Assembly: GCA_029974015.1 (NCBI GenBank)
Contig: JARKUF010000017.1
Location: 18,845 to 82,844, forward strand
DNA: 64,000 bases
Direction: 5' to 3'
From: Spirochaetota bacterium
GTDB lineage: Bacteria; Spirochaetota; UBA4802; JAGODF01
The translations under genes and the position numbers were made by a program. A model generated the notes under the pieces. That model was not told the DNA's origin. It saw only the letters and a program-made list of their open reading frames with translations, and did no database searches. Of this stretch, positions 25,016 to 34,947 are shown one piece after another. Position 1 is the stretch's first letter, and every line of letters starts with the position of its first letter.

Positions 25016-27481
25016 ATGGCGGAACGAGACTACAATTTCAAGGAAATTGAGAAGAAGTGGCAGGAGAAATGGGAAAAGGGCAATGTTTTCAAGACCCCCC
25101 GGGACCCTGGAAAAAAGAAATATTATCTCCTCGAAATGTTTCCCTACCCTTCGGGAAGGCTCCACATGGGCCATGTGCGCAACTACACCATCGGCGACCT
25201 CATGGCCCGTTTTATGGTCATGAAAGGTTACAATGTGCTTCATCCCATGGGCTGGGACGCCTTCGGCCTCCCGGCGGAGAACGCCGCCATCCAGAACAAC
25301 ATCCCTCCTTTCAAGTGGACGGGTGACAATATAGAACACATGAAGACCCAGTTCGACAGGCTCGGTTTTTCCTACGACTGGGACCGGGAGGTGGCCACCT
25401 ACAAGCCCGACTACTATCGGTGGAACCAGTGGGTCTTCGTAAAAATGTTTGAAAAGGGGCTTGCCTACCGCAAGAACGCGCCTGTGAACTGGTGCCCCCG
25501 ATGCAGTACGGTCCTGGCCAACGAGCAGGTGGAAAACGGGAAATGCTGGCGCTGTGAGTCCGACGTTACCCAGAAGGAGCTGAACCAGTGGTTTTTTAAA
25601 ATCACCGCCTATGCCGAAGACCTCCTCAAGGGCCTGGAGTCCATAAGGGAAGGGTGGCCCGAGCGAGTTCTGGTGATGCAGAAAAACTGGATAGGCAAAT
25701 CACACGGCACGCTCATCAATTTCAAACTTGAAACGGGGGAGGATTTCCCCATCTTCACTACCAGGCCCGATACGGTCTACGGCGTAACGTACATGGTGAT
25801 CGCCCCGGAACATCCCTTTCTGGACAGGATATCGGACCCGAAAGTCCGCGCCTTTATCGACTGCCTGAAGTCGCAGTCCCTCATTGACCGCCTCTCCGAG
25901 GAAAAGGAGAAGGAGGGTATCGATACCGGAATCAAGGTGGTCAACCCTTTCAATGGCGACAGGGTGCCCCTCTATGTGGGGAACTTCGTCCTGATGGAGT
26001 ACGGCACGGGGATGATTATGAGCGTTCCGGCCCATGACAGCCGCGACTTTGCCTTCGCGAAGAAGTATGGCATTCCGGTGAAGCTCGTCATCGACAATCC
26101 CGATGCGCCCATAGATGTGGACGCCATGGCCGACGCATACGTGGAGGACGGGATTAATGTGAACTCCGGGCCTTTTAACGGGCTTCGCAACCGTGAAACC
26201 ATCGAAAAGATAGCCGACTACGCGGAGGAGAAGGGAATCGGCCGCCGCGAGGTGAACTATCGAATTAAGGACTGGCTCATCTCCCGCCAGCGTTACTGGG
26301 GTTGCCCCATACCGGCGGTCTACTGCGATAACTGCGGCATCCGCGTTGTCCCTGAGAAAGACCTTCCTGTCCTGCTTCCCACCGATGTGGATTTTCGCGG
26401 GAGCTCCAAATCACCCATGCTTTCCATGGATAGCTTCGTGAACACCATCTGTCCCGATTGCGGCGGAAAGGCGAAACGCGAAACCGATACCATGGACACC
26501 TTCGTCGACTCCTCATGGTATTTCGCGAAATACGCCTCTCCCAAATCCGCGGCGATGTTCGATGAAGAAGTGGATTACTGGATGCCTGTGGACCAGTATA
26601 TTGGCGGCATAGAACACGCTGTGCTGCACCTGCTCTACGCCCGGTTTTTTACCATGGTCCTGAACGACCTGGGCCTTGTCAAATGCCGGGAGCCCTTCAC
26701 CAGGCTCCTCACCCAGGGGATGGTAATCAAGGACGGAGCTAAGATGAGCAAATCCAAGGGGAACGTTGTGGACCCCGACGTCATTATGGACAGGTATGGC
26801 GCCGACACCGTGCGCCTCTTTATGCTCTTCGCTTCACCGCCCGACAAGGACCTCGAATGGTCCGACAAGGGGGTTGAGGGTTGCAACCGCTTCATCGGCA
26901 GGATATGGCGGGTCTTAGACAAATACCGTGAATACATAACCGAAGAAATGCCGGATGATGGGCCGCTCTCAGGCGGCCTCAAGGCCCTCAGGTCCGAGCT
27001 GCACCGGACGGTGAAGGCGGTGACGAAGGACATTTCTGAACGCCTCCAGTACAATACCGCCATCGCGAAGATGATGGAGCTGGTGAACGTCCTTTATCAG
27101 GTCGACGAGAAAGAAATCTCTTCACCTCAGGGCCGCAGGATAATTTCGGAGCTTTTTTTCAAGCTCGTACCGATGCTCAATGTTTTCATCCCCCATGTGG
27201 CGGAGGAGATGTGGGAAATACTGGGCCGCACCGGCTATCTGTATAATCAGCCCTGGCCCGATTTCATTGAGGCGCTGACTGCGCGTGATGAAATTGAGCT
27301 CGTGTTCCAGGTGAATGGGAAGATACGCTCAAGAGTCCAGGCCCCGGCGTCGATTTCTAAAGAAGAGATGGAAAAGATGGCCCTTGACGATGCACGGGTC
27401 AAGGGATTCATCGAAGGGAAAGAAATCGTGAAAAGAATCGTCGTCTCGGGTAAGCTCGTAAACTTTGTGGTGAAAGGGTAG
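25016..27481 (+). CDS. leuS: Leucine--tRNA ligase
   Basis: Class I aminoacyl-tRNA synthetase charging tRNA-Leu. About 821 residues, the usual bacterial length. HIGH-type motif PYPSGRLHMGHVRN near the start; a CP1 editing domain with threonine-rich TRPDTVYGVTYMVIAPEHP; Zn-type cysteines (CPRC...CWRC and CDNC...CPDCGG); KMSKS motif AKMSKSKGN (about 580); and the C-terminal VFQVNGKIRSRVQAP domain. I start at ATG 25016 because GAGGA lies before it; a longer frame to 24983 would overlap the EIIA gene. An amidohydrolase gene follows four bases after the stop. Confidence 0.97.
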   Translation: MAERDYNFKEIEKKWQEKWEKGNVFKTPRDPGKKKYYLLEMFPYPSGRLHMGHVRNYTIGDLMARFMVMKGYNVLHPMGWDAFGLPAENAAIQNNIPPFKWTGDNIEHMKTQFDRLGFSYDWDREVATYKPDYYRWNQWVFVKMFEKGLAYRKNAPVNWCPRCSTVLANEQVENGKCWRCESDVTQKELNQWFFKITAYAEDLLKGLESIREGWPERVLVMQKNWIGKSHGTLINFKLETGEDFPIFTTRPDTVYGVTYMVIAPEHPFLDRISDPKVRAFIDCLKSQSLIDRLSEEKEKEGIDTGIKVVNPFNGDRVPLYVGNFVLMEYGTGMIMSVPAHDSRDFAFAKKYGIPVKLVIDNPDAPIDVDAMADAYVEDGINVNSGPFNGLRNRETIEKIADYAEEKGIGRREVNYRIKDWLISRQRYWGCPIPAVYCDNCGIRVVPEKDLPVLLPTDVDFRGSSKSPMLSMDSFVNTICPDCGGKAKRETDTMDTFVDSSWYFAKYASPKSAAMFDEEVDYWMPVDQYIGGIEHAVLHLLYARFFTMVLNDLGLVKCREPFTRLLTQGMVIKDGAKMSKSKGNVVDPDVIMDRYGADTVRLFMLFASPPDKDLEWSDKGVEGCNRFIGRIWRVLDKYREYITEEMPDDGPLSGGLKALRSELHRTVKAVTKDISERLQYNTAIAKMMELVNVLYQVDEKEISSPQGRRIISELFFKLVPMLNVFIPHVAEEMWEILGRTGYLYNQPWPDFIEALTARDEIELVFQVNGKIRSRVQAPASISKEEMEKMALDDARVKGFIEGKEIVKRIVVSGKLVNFVVKG

Positions 27482-27485
27482 AATA

Positions 27486-29078
27486 ATGGACAGATATTTT
27501 AATCAGCGTGAATCCCGAAGGGAATTTTTAAAAAAAGCGGCGCTCTTTGCCGGCGCTGTGGCGCTACCGGAGTTTTCCACGGGTTGTTCCTCCGTGTCGA
27601 GAATCGACCGGTTGAACATCGACTACTCCCGGGGGATAATCCTGAACAACTGCTCCATTGTGGACGTAAAGACCGGCTCCATCAGGAGAAACGCTTCGAT
27701 AAGGATGTCCCATGGTAAAATTACGTTTTTAGGCGAACGCCTCGCTGACGAGGGCTCTGCCGATAATTTCGATGTCTTTGACGTATCTGGCAGGTATGTC
27801 ATACCGGGCCTTATAAACGGGCACTGCCATTCCACAATGACCGGGGCCATTGGTTTCAATCTTTTCAACTCCTTTGCTTACCTTCGGCAGATCAAGCAAA
27901 ACTATGTCCTCGCAGTGGAGTCCGGGGAGACCACTATCCGGGACATGGGAGCGCTCCCCAATCTCCTTCATGACAATATTAACAGTATAGAGAGCGGGTC
28001 CCTGGCGGGCCCCAGAGTGGTCCATTGCAATGCCATTCTAAACATCGATGGAAGCCATCCCGAAATTCGGCCCACGGATTTAACGCTTTTAGCGGCGCCT
28101 GCGATGTTTTTCACCGGTGAGATCACGGTCAATTTCCGCACGACAAAGGAACTTTTAAAGAAGATGGCGGCAAACGCGGAACGGGGCGCTTCCTTTATCA
28201 AACTCACGGTGGACAACCGTTCCGTTATCTGCGGCCGCGGGGAAATCCCAATGTACAGCAGGGAACATCTCAGGGAGATTTTCAACTTCGCCGAACGCAG
28301 GAACCTTCCGGTAGCTTGCCATAATCATATGAAATTCGGTTACGACCGTATAATGGATTATCCGGTCCATTCCCTGGAACATTTGATTTTAGATGATTAC
28401 ATGAGCGATGCGGACGTTCAGAAGCTGATCAGAAAAAATGTGGCAGTCGTTCCCACGTTCATAGTCGCGCAGTGCCTGGCCTTCCAGGAAGTCTTCGGTG
28501 AACTTCCCCCGGAGTACGACACCGACTTTATCCGCAACGAGATGCGCATAAAGAACGACTATCTACGCTTCATGGCGGGCAATTACTGCGATAATGCCAT
28601 CCACACCAACAATATTTCCAATATCCGCCTTTTCCGGAACATGGACTGCCGGGAGCTCACGGATAGCGGCAGGTTCCTGCCCAACCCGGTACTCTACTTT
28701 GGAATGTTGAAATACGGCCTGGCCAATCTCAGGAAACTGCGCCAGGCGGGGGTCCTCATAGGCTGCGGCACCGATGCCGGAGTCCCCTTCAACTATTTCG
28801 GCACCCTCTGGATGGAAATGGAGATGCTCCACCGCGCCGGTTTCACCCACCAGGAAGCCCTCCGCTGCGCCACGCTGAACAATGCGAAGATATTAGGCAT
28901 GGAAGGGCGGATAGGGGTCCTTGAACCCGGCGCCTTTGCCGACATGGTTGTTTTACGGGACAATCCCTACGAAAAGATAGAGGCGTACCGGGAACCCCGG
29001 CTTGTCTTCAAAGGGGGGCGGCTTATGCACTCCCGGGACGAGCTTATCAGGGACAGGAACACCATCAGGGTTGCCTGA
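27486..29078 (+). CDS. Tat-exported amidohydrolase, probable lipoprotein
   Basis: 530 residues. The N-terminus has a twin-arginine signal (SRREFLKKAALFAGAVALPE) that ends at STGC, a good lipobox, so it is probably a Tat-exported lipoprotein. The catalytic part is an imidazolonepropionase/prolidase-like amidohydrolase barrel: GLINGHCHSTM (metal His-x-His near 113), VACHNHMKFG (near 277), HSLEHLIL (near 296), CGTDAGVPF (metal Asp near 429), and the C-terminal GVLEPGAFADMVVL. It would hydrolyse a cyclic or linear amide outside the inner membrane, probably with bound metal. The substrate is not indicated. It follows leuS by four bases but has no obvious functional link to it. Confidence 0.93.
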   Translation: MDRYFNQRESRREFLKKAALFAGAVALPEFSTGCSSVSRIDRLNIDYSRGIILNNCSIVDVKTGSIRRNASIRMSHGKITFLGERLADEGSADNFDVFDVSGRYVIPGLINGHCHSTMTGAIGFNLFNSFAYLRQIKQNYVLAVESGETTIRDMGALPNLLHDNINSIESGSLAGPRVVHCNAILNIDGSHPEIRPTDLTLLAAPAMFFTGEITVNFRTTKELLKKMAANAERGASFIKLTVDNRSVICGRGEIPMYSREHLREIFNFAERRNLPVACHNHMKFGYDRIMDYPVHSLEHLILDDYMSDADVQKLIRKNVAVVPTFIVAQCLAFQEVFGELPPEYDTDFIRNEMRIKNDYLRFMAGNYCDNAIHTNNISNIRLFRNMDCRELTDSGRFLPNPVLYFGMLKYGLANLRKLRQAGVLIGCGTDAGVPFNYFGTLWMEMEMLHRAGFTHQEALRCATLNNAKILGMEGRIGVLEPGAFADMVVLRDNPYEKIEAYREPRLVFKGGRLMHSRDELIRDRNTIRVA

Positions 29079-29119
29079 TTTCTTTTCTTACAGGGTGGTC
29101 CGAAGGCCCCGTTTTTTTC

Positions 29120-32100
29120 TTAGAATATGATGCTCTCGTATCCGCCCTTTCTCATTTCTTTCAAGAAATTTTTCTTCCAGTCTTTCCCAAGGTACTTTTC
29201 AGCAATGTGCACCATGAGATGTTTTACCCGTACCGGGAGCTCTCCCTCGAGGCGCGAGAGGCCCTGAACGCAGCTCGGGCATGTGGTCAAGAGGACGGCC
29301 CGCCTCTCGATGCCGAGGCGCTCAATTCCGGAGGCCTTCCTTTCCCGGAGGGTGTTGGAAAGCTCCGGCGTGGACAGGGCCAGAGTTCCGCCCTCTCCGC
29401 AGCAGTAGGGTAGGAGCTTTGCGTCCGCTCCGGTCAGGGAGGGGACCACCTCGCCGTATCCCAGGGTCTTCAGGGGTGTGTGGCATGGATCATGGTACAG
29501 TACCTTATACTTCGCGTCGTTTTGCGGCTTGTAGAGCCCTTCCTGGATAATGAACTCGCCGGCGTCCATGAGGACAGAGTCTGGGAAGATGTTCCCCATC
29601 TCATATTTTTCAAGCATCTCACGGCAGGTGCCGCAGGTTACCAGGACCCGCCCAATTTCCATGTAGCTTATGATGTTGGCCATCCTGTGGAATTTTACGC
29701 GGTTGTCGTAGCTTTTAAGCTCCGCCTCATCGGTCTTTCCGTTGGCGAGGAAGGGATAGCCACAGCAGAGGTATTCCGGAGGAAGGACCACCCTGACTCC
29801 CGCATGGAAAAGGAGCGCCACCGTGGCGATGCTGATATCCCCGAACATGCGTTCGGAACCGCATCCGGGGAAATACATCACGCTCGACTTCACCGGAAGC
29901 GCTTTGTTTTCAAAGGATATAAAGGTACTGCTCCCCCTTACGCCTGCAATCTCACGGAGGGTTTTTTGCCCTGCCTTCGGAAGCGGAGAGCGGAGATAGC
30001 CGCTTATTTTAGGCGCAAGCCTGGAGGTCAGCACGGTTATGGGGCCGTTCAGGCGGTAACCGATCCTCTGAAAAGTATAGCCCGCCCTGAGAAGGAGGAG
30101 CCTGAATATCTTGTTGAAAAAATATCCTTTCCGGCGCAGGTAAAAGAGGGTAAAGGCCGTTACGGCCTTGAATTTCGATTTTCGCCGCTCCACCAGGAGG
30201 TCACGAATGTTCAGGGTTACGGCGCCGAAATCGATGTTCACCGGGCATGGGGCCTGGCACCTGTGACAGATGGTGCAGTGGTCGGAAATTTCCCTGAGCT
30301 TTTTGAAGTGCCGGAAGCTCAGGCTCACGGAAGTCTGGGCGTCGTATAGGACCGCTTCGATGATGAGGGCCACGCCGAAAATTTTGTTCCTTGGATTGAA
30401 AAAAACATTCCCTTCCGGATAATGGGTGTTGCACACGAATTTGCATTTGCCGCACCGCACGCAGGACGCGATGGAGTTCGAAAGCTTTTCCAGGTCCGCC
30501 GCCTTAAGGATGAAAGCCTCGAGTTCCAGGAGGTTGAAAGAGGGAGTGTACACCCTGCTCAGCGGGAAGTCCGGCGTTAGTTTTCCGGGATTGAAAAGGT
30601 CCCCGGGGTCCGCCTCACGTTTGTAGTCGGCATACTCTTCGAGGACCTCGCGGTCGATAAACCGGAGCTTTGTCAGTCCGATGCCGTGCTCCCCCGATAT
30701 CACGCCGCCGAGGCGGACCGCCTCATTCATGACGGTACCTGCGGTTTCGTCGGCCTCCATCATCATTAGATAGTCATTGGAATGGACCGGAATGTTGACG
30801 TGGACGTTCCCGTCCCCGGCGTGCATGTGGGTGGCGATGATGATTTTCCGCTTCGCTTCCGCTTCCACAATGCCTTGAAAGCCTTTTATCAATTCATCGT
30901 ATCCCTTGAAGGACTGGACAAAATGCTCCACCACGTCCCTGTGAAACGCGATTTCAATGAGGCCTTCCTGGATCAGCTTGAAAACGCTACGGTGTTCGCC
31001 GGCAAACATGGACTGGTACCGGAAAATCTCGCGGGCCGGCACGTCCATATTGTCCGCATACTGGGAGTAATCGTTTCTGATTTCCTTTGCCCTGGCGAGG
31101 AAGGAAAGTATCTTCTGGTATAAAAACTCGTCGTCCCCGCGGGCCGGGAAATTTTCCAGGTAACTTTCTGCCCTGGCCAGGACGTTTTCCCGGTTTTTCA
31201 GTTCTTTGATGATATTGAGTTTTTCGATGAAATCGGAAAATTCCGGCAGTTTCTCGATGGGGATGACGATGTCCTCGTTGAGTTTGAAGGCGTTGGTATG
31301 CCTGGCAATGGCCCCGAGGTTTTTTCTGTCCTTCCAGAAGGCCTCCCTGGCGGACTCCTCTTCGGCGATGAAGCCTTCGGCATTGTAGCCCTTCACATTT
31401 CGGAGGATCCCCCCGCAGGCCGCCGTCAGGGCCTCCGCGTCGTTCCCCTCCACGTCGATGAGGAGTACGGCCTTCGGAACGTCCTTTCGGTTCGACTTGT
31501 TCCGGTAATTTATGGCGGACACATATTTCTCGTCGAAATGTTCAAGGGCCGTCAGGAAGACCAGGTCGTTTTTTTCAAAGTCCCTTAATATATCTACGAT
31601 GGCACGGGAGGCATTCACGAGGTTTTTCCCGAAAAATTCAAGGCAGAGTGTTCTACAGAACATGAAAGGGCTATACAGGACGAAGGTCGCGTCTGATATG
31701 ATGCCGTCACCGCCTTCCTTCTGTAGACCCGGGAGCCCTTTCAGCGCCTTGTTGGTGATGTCTTTCCCGAGGCCTTTTTTCCTAATTTCCACGCCGAGGA
31801 GGTTGATGGACTTTATCCGGCTTCCCATGGTGACGTCTTTCACGTCGAAGTACACCTCATCGTCGGGAAGTATTTTCCTGTGGGGATGGTTTCCGCGGGC
31901 CACCTCGATAATATGCCCGCGGGCGTCCACTATCCTGTAGGATAAGAGGTTGTCGATGGCGGTGCCCCAGATGACGCATTTCTTGCCGCCGGCGTTTTCG
32001 GCAATATTCCCCCCAATGGTGGAAGCCCAGGCCGATGTGGGGTCGGTGGCGAAGATATAGCCGCGGCGTCGGCAGTATTCGATCACCTCTTCGGTTACGG

Positions 32101-32830
32101 CGCCACACTCAACGTCGATGACGGGAACATGTTTACCGTTTAAAGCTTCGTGTCGTATTTCCCCGATCCGGTTAAGTTTCTCGGTGTTGACCACCAGGGT
32201 CTCTTTTTGCACAGGAACCGCTCCACCCGTGAGCCCCGTCCCTCCACCCCGGGGTATGATTTTTAACCCGATTTTGCGCGCGGTTTCGATGATTCCGGGC
32301 AGTTCTCCGATGGAATCGGGATAGACCACCGCCGATGGGAACTCGGCGCGCCAGTCCGAGGCGTCTGTGGCGTGGGATACTTTGTGAAAAGCCGACGATT
32401 GGATGTTAGCTCCCGAGGTGACTTTCCGCAGCGTACTAAAAATTTTTCTTCTCCGCTTTTTCTCCTCATCAAAGCTTTCGAAAAATTTTTTTTCAATGGC
32501 ATAACAGCGCTCCAGGAGCTGTATCACAAGGGGGTTATTGTTGGCCCCTTCCCTGATTTTGCTCAGGCGGACGCGGTGGCTACGTTTGAGCTTCCTCAGC
32601 TTTTCAGGTTTTTCGAGGTAATCGTTGAAGATATAGGGGTTACGGTCGATTATGAAATAATCGCCAATTACTTCGAAAAGGAGTTTGGCGCTGCGGCCTG
32701 TCACCCGCTCTTCGCGCAGAATGTTGAGAAGCTTCCAAATTTCATCGTCGAAATACTTGAGGATGATTTCGCGGTCGGAAAATGATGTATAATTATAAGG
32801 TATTTCCCTGAATTTTGTATCTTTTTTCAT
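29120..32830 (-). CDS. Giant FAD- and Fe-S-binding oxidoreductase (GlcD/LutA-type fusion, DUF3683-like)
   Basis: 1236 residues joining what are often three subunits. Order: an N-terminal alpha-helical region (about 1-150, resembling DUF3683); a PCMH-type FAD-binding domain with IIPRGGGTGLTGGAVP (about 192-207); the FAD-oxidase C-terminal domain ending in HMHAGDGNVHVN and GGVISGEHGIG; two 4Fe-4S motifs, CVRCGKCKFVC (about 788) and CTICHRCQAPCPVN (about 855); and a C-terminal pair of CCG domains (FPGCGS, CCGYPF, TCGTCREM, HDPCHTPL, CCGEGGT). Such proteins oxidise D-2-hydroxy acids (lactate, glycolate, 2-hydroxyglutarate) and pass electrons to a quinone or other carrier. The substrate cannot be read from sequence. 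It is convergent with the amidohydrolase gene. Confidence 0.93.
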   Translation of the reverse strand: MKKDTKFREIPYNYTSFSDREIILKYFDDEIWKLLNILREERVTGRSAKLLFEVIGDYFIIDRNPYIFNDYLEKPEKLRKLKRSHRVRLSKIREGANNNPLVIQLLERCYAIEKKFFESFDEEKKRRRKIFSTLRKVTSGANIQSSAFHKVSHATDASDWRAEFPSAVVYPDSIGELPGIIETARKIGLKIIPRGGGTGLTGGAVPVQKETLVVNTEKLNRIGEIRHEALNGKHVPVIDVECGAVTEEVIEYCRRRGYIFATDPTSAWASTIGGNIAENAGGKKCVIWGTAIDNLLSYRIVDARGHIIEVARGNHPHRKILPDDEVYFDVKDVTMGSRIKSINLLGVEIRKKGLGKDITNKALKGLPGLQKEGGDGIISDATFVLYSPFMFCRTLCLEFFGKNLVNASRAIVDILRDFEKNDLVFLTALEHFDEKYVSAINYRNKSNRKDVPKAVLLIDVEGNDAEALTAACGGILRNVKGYNAEGFIAEEESAREAFWKDRKNLGAIARHTNAFKLNEDIVIPIEKLPEFSDFIEKLNIIKELKNRENVLARAESYLENFPARGDDEFLYQKILSFLARAKEIRNDYSQYADNMDVPAREIFRYQSMFAGEHRSVFKLIQEGLIEIAFHRDVVEHFVQSFKGYDELIKGFQGIVEAEAKRKIIIATHMHAGDGNVHVNIPVHSNDYLMMMEADETAGTVMNEAVRLGGVISGEHGIGLTKLRFIDREVLEEYADYKREADPGDLFNPGKLTPDFPLSRVYTPSFNLLELEAFILKAADLEKLSNSIASCVRCGKCKFVCNTHYPEGNVFFNPRNKIFGVALIIEAVLYDAQTSVSLSFRHFKKLREISDHCTICHRCQAPCPVNIDFGAVTLNIRDLLVERRKSKFKAVTAFTLFYLRRKGYFFNKIFRLLLLRAGYTFQRIGYRLNGPITVLTSRLAPKISGYLRSPLPKAGQKTLREIAGVRGSSTFISFENKALPVKSSVMYFPGCGSERMFGDISIATVALLFHAGVRVVLPPEYLCCGYPFLANGKTDEAELKSYDNRVKFHRMANIISYMEIGRVLVTCGTCREMLEKYEMGNIFPDSVLMDAGEFIIQEGLYKPQNDAKYKVLYHDPCHTPLKTLGYGEVVPSLTGADAKLLPYCCGEGGTLALSTPELSNTLRERKASGIERLGIERRAVLLTTCPSCVQGLSRLEGELPVRVKHLMVHIAEKYLGKDWKKNFLKEMRKGGYESIIF

Positions 32831-33234
32831 ACTTAAAAAGTCCTTTTTTTAAAACCGCCTGGATTAAACATCTCGACTTCCTGGGATTATCTCCAACTGG
32901 AGAATACAAGTTGGAAACGGCGCCCTTTCCAGGAGAATATCTGAACGCCAGCATATTATAAAAACGGTAACACGTTCCCCGTGCCACCGTAGAATTCAAG
33001 AAAATATTGCCATCTACGATATTTCACCTCGTAAAAACTGAATTTGGGGGATCAAAAAGACGTGCGACATAACTCCCAGGAAGCGCCAAAAAAATTTGAA
33101 ATCTCACTCAAATTTTGCTATTTTACACTCAATTTTGATATGCTGTCGCATGGGCTATTTTGTATGGGGACCCCCAAGCAAACTTTTTCTATATCTTCCA
33201 AGAAGCAGACCCAAGGTTTGAAAAAAGCCAAATT

Positions 33235-33385
33235 CCAGAGTTTCCCGGCAGTTGCGATATCCGGGAATCTTAAAAAATTAAGGGCAGTCACAAAAAACCA
33301 GGTTGTCCCGCCCGCCGAAGGCGGGCGGGACAACCCAAGTCCAGAGTTTGTCAGTAGTTACGATTCATGAGAACTTTAACAATAT
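33235..33385 (+). repeat. Dispersed palindromic element, copy 3, preceded by an orphan right half
   Basis: At 33235-33285 stands CCAGAGTTTCCCGGCAGTT followed by GGGAATCTTAAAAAATT, the right half of an element without its H1. Then GGGCAGTCACAAAAAACC and H1, GGTTGTCCCGCCCGCC / GGCGGGCGGGACAACC (33301-33335, perfect 16-bp stem), and CCAGAGTTTGTCAGTAGTTACG. Confidence 0.7.
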
Positions 33386-33460
33386 TATTTTAAGGGATTT
33401 TATAATAAAAATATTGACAATTGGTTAAGGATATTCTCTTTCATCCACCCAATTGAACTA

Positions 33461-33540
33461 TAGGCAACCAGTGAAAATTAAGCTTTCTTGCCCGCCGAAG
33501 GTAGGCGGAAAACTATATAGCTAATGCCTATAAGCAACCT
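33461..33540 (+). repeat. Dispersed palindromic element, decayed copy 4
   Basis: TATAGGCAACC at the left and TATAAGCAACC at the right flank an imperfect H1 (CTTTCTTGCCCGCC / GGTAGGCGGAAAAC). Several stem mismatches make it a worn copy. It directly adjoins the next copy. Confidence 0.55.
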
Positions 33541-33651
33541 TAAATTGTTTGGTTTTCCCGTCCGCCGTCAGATGTTGGGAAAACCTAAGCGCTGAGTTTG
33601 CCGACAGTTACAATTTTGGGAACCTCTAAAATTTAATTTTTTGAGGTCCCC
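33541..33651 (+). repeat. Dispersed palindromic element, copy 5 (H1 then H2)
   Basis: H1 GGTTTTCCCGTCCGCC with a worn partner (GTTGGGAAAACC), then GCTGAGTTTGCCGACAGTTACAA and the H2 hairpin GGGAACCTCTAAAATTT / AATTTTTTGAGGTCCC (33618-33651). It ends 36 bases before the GT2 start codon, so it lies in that gene's leader. Confidence 0.7.
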
Positions 33652-33687
33652 AATAAATAAAATGTTCCTTTTTAAATGGAGTTTCAC

Positions 33688-34947
33688 ATGTATTTCGATT
33701 TTATCTTTCTTTTTTCTTCCTTTGTTGTCATATTTTGTTCAGCCGTTTATCTCCTCGCCTATCAGGAGAGGAAGGAAACAGAGAAGCTCTCGGGGGACAA
33801 ATATCCGGGTGTATCCATTGTAGTTCCCATGTGGAACGAAGGGAAAACCATCGCCGCCACGCTTGATTCCCTCATCGATATGAAGAATGAATACAAAGGC
33901 GCCATGGAAATAATCGTCGTGGACGACTCTTCCATGGACAACAGTTATTCCATCGTCGAAGAATACACAGCCAAATACGAATACATTCGGCTTTTCATGA
34001 AGGACGGAGAAAAGGGCAAGAGCGAGAGCCTCAATCAGGGGTTCAAGGTCGCCAAATATGAACTCGTTGGATGCGTCGATGCCGATTCGTATCCCGAGCC
34101 CTCGGCCCTTAACCATATTGCAAAGGAATTTCAGGACCCTGAAGTGGGGGCCGTCACGACAAAGCTTGTGGTAAACAATCCCAGCAATCTTGTCGAGTGG
34201 TTCCAGCATATTGAATATATATATTCAAACTTCATCCTCATGGCCATCGATTCTCTGGACGCGGTGTTTATCACTCGTGGCCCTCTCAGCCTCTACCGGA
34301 AAGACGTGATGTTGGAAATTGGGGGCTTCCTGCCGGCCCACAAGACCCCAACGGAGGACATGGAAATCACCTTCCGTATTCGCAAGGCCGGCTACAGAAT
34401 CAGGGGTTCCAAACAAGCCAAGGTTTACACTTCCGTCATGACTACCTGGAAGACACTCTTCTGGCAGAGAATGCGCTGGAACCGAGGGACCCTCATTAAT
34501 TTTTGGATGCACCGCGACATGATGTTAGACTCGAAGTTCGGCATGTTTAGCCTCTTTGTGTTTCCCACTTCGACCCTCATGATCGCAATGATCGGAGTCA
34601 TCGTCGTGTACATGGTATCGAAGACCATAGGCTTTTTCTACGATAACCTTGCGGCGCTGTACTGGACCCTCCAATCGGGACAGGTCCCCGAACTGTCCAA
34701 GGTTTTTCAAACATTCATGAACGGTTCCTACTTCACCACACCGTACCATCTCCTCATCATGCTGGCGGTCTTCTCGATTTTCTTTATGGTGAACGGTTTC
34801 GGGTTCCTTGAAAGCCGTGAGCGTCTCGGATGGCGGTATTTCGCCGCCCTCATTGCGACCCCCTTTATCTACAACCCGGTCCTTCTTTTCTTCTGGGTAT
34901 CGGCCTTCGTGCTTCAGACGGCAAGGTATGGCGTAAGGTGGAGATAA
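33688..34947 (+). CDS. Membrane glycosyltransferase family 2 (processive synthase type)
   Basis: About 419 residues. An N-terminal membrane helix (FDFIFLFSSFVVIFCSAVYLL) comes before the GT2 domain: SIVVPMWNEGKTI, VVDDSSMDN, CVDADSYPEP (D-x-D), TPTEDMEITFRI (catalytic TED) and QRMRWNRG (the Q-x-x-R-W motif of processive synthases such as PgaC, NodC and BcsA). Two or three C-terminal membrane helices follow. It probably polymerises a surface polysaccharide from a nucleotide sugar at the inner membrane. ATG 33688 is chosen because GGAG lies six bases before it; ATG 33676 is an alternative. The stop overlaps the next gene (TAATG), so the two proteins probably act together. Confidence 0.92.
   Translation: MYFDFIFLFSSFVVIFCSAVYLLAYQERKETEKLSGDKYPGVSIVVPMWNEGKTIAATLDSLIDMKNEYKGAMEIIVVDDSSMDNSYSIVEEYTAKYEYIRLFMKDGEKGKSESLNQGFKVAKYELVGCVDADSYPEPSALNHIAKEFQDPEVGAVTTKLVVNNPSNLVEWFQHIEYIYSNFILMAIDSLDAVFITRGPLSLYRKDVMLEIGGFLPAHKTPTEDMEITFRIRKAGYRIRGSKQAKVYTSVMTTWKTLFWQRMRWNRGTLINFWMHRDMMLDSKFGMFSLFVFPTSTLMIAMIGVIVVYMVSKTIGFFYDNLAALYWTLQSGQVPELSKVFQTFMNGSYFTTPYHLLIMLAVFSIFFMVNGFGFLESRERLGWRYFAALIATPFIYNPVLLFFWVSAFVLQTARYGVRWR

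Larger units (their letters stand above)
32831..33687. other. Long non-coding gap with several repeat copies
   Basis: An 857-base divergent gap between the FAD oxidoreductase and the GT2 gene. The first 400 bases are AT-rich and show no gene, RNA or clear promoter. From about 33235 onward the region is a cluster of repeat fragments (listed separately). An open frame at 33044-33370 runs across a repeat hairpin and is not considered coding. Confidence 0.6.

Noticed and set aside
33044..33370. Open frame of 108 codons between the FAD oxidoreductase and the GT2 gene
   Set aside because: It runs through the H1 hairpin of a dispersed repeat, lacks a ribosome site and has no protein-like composition.
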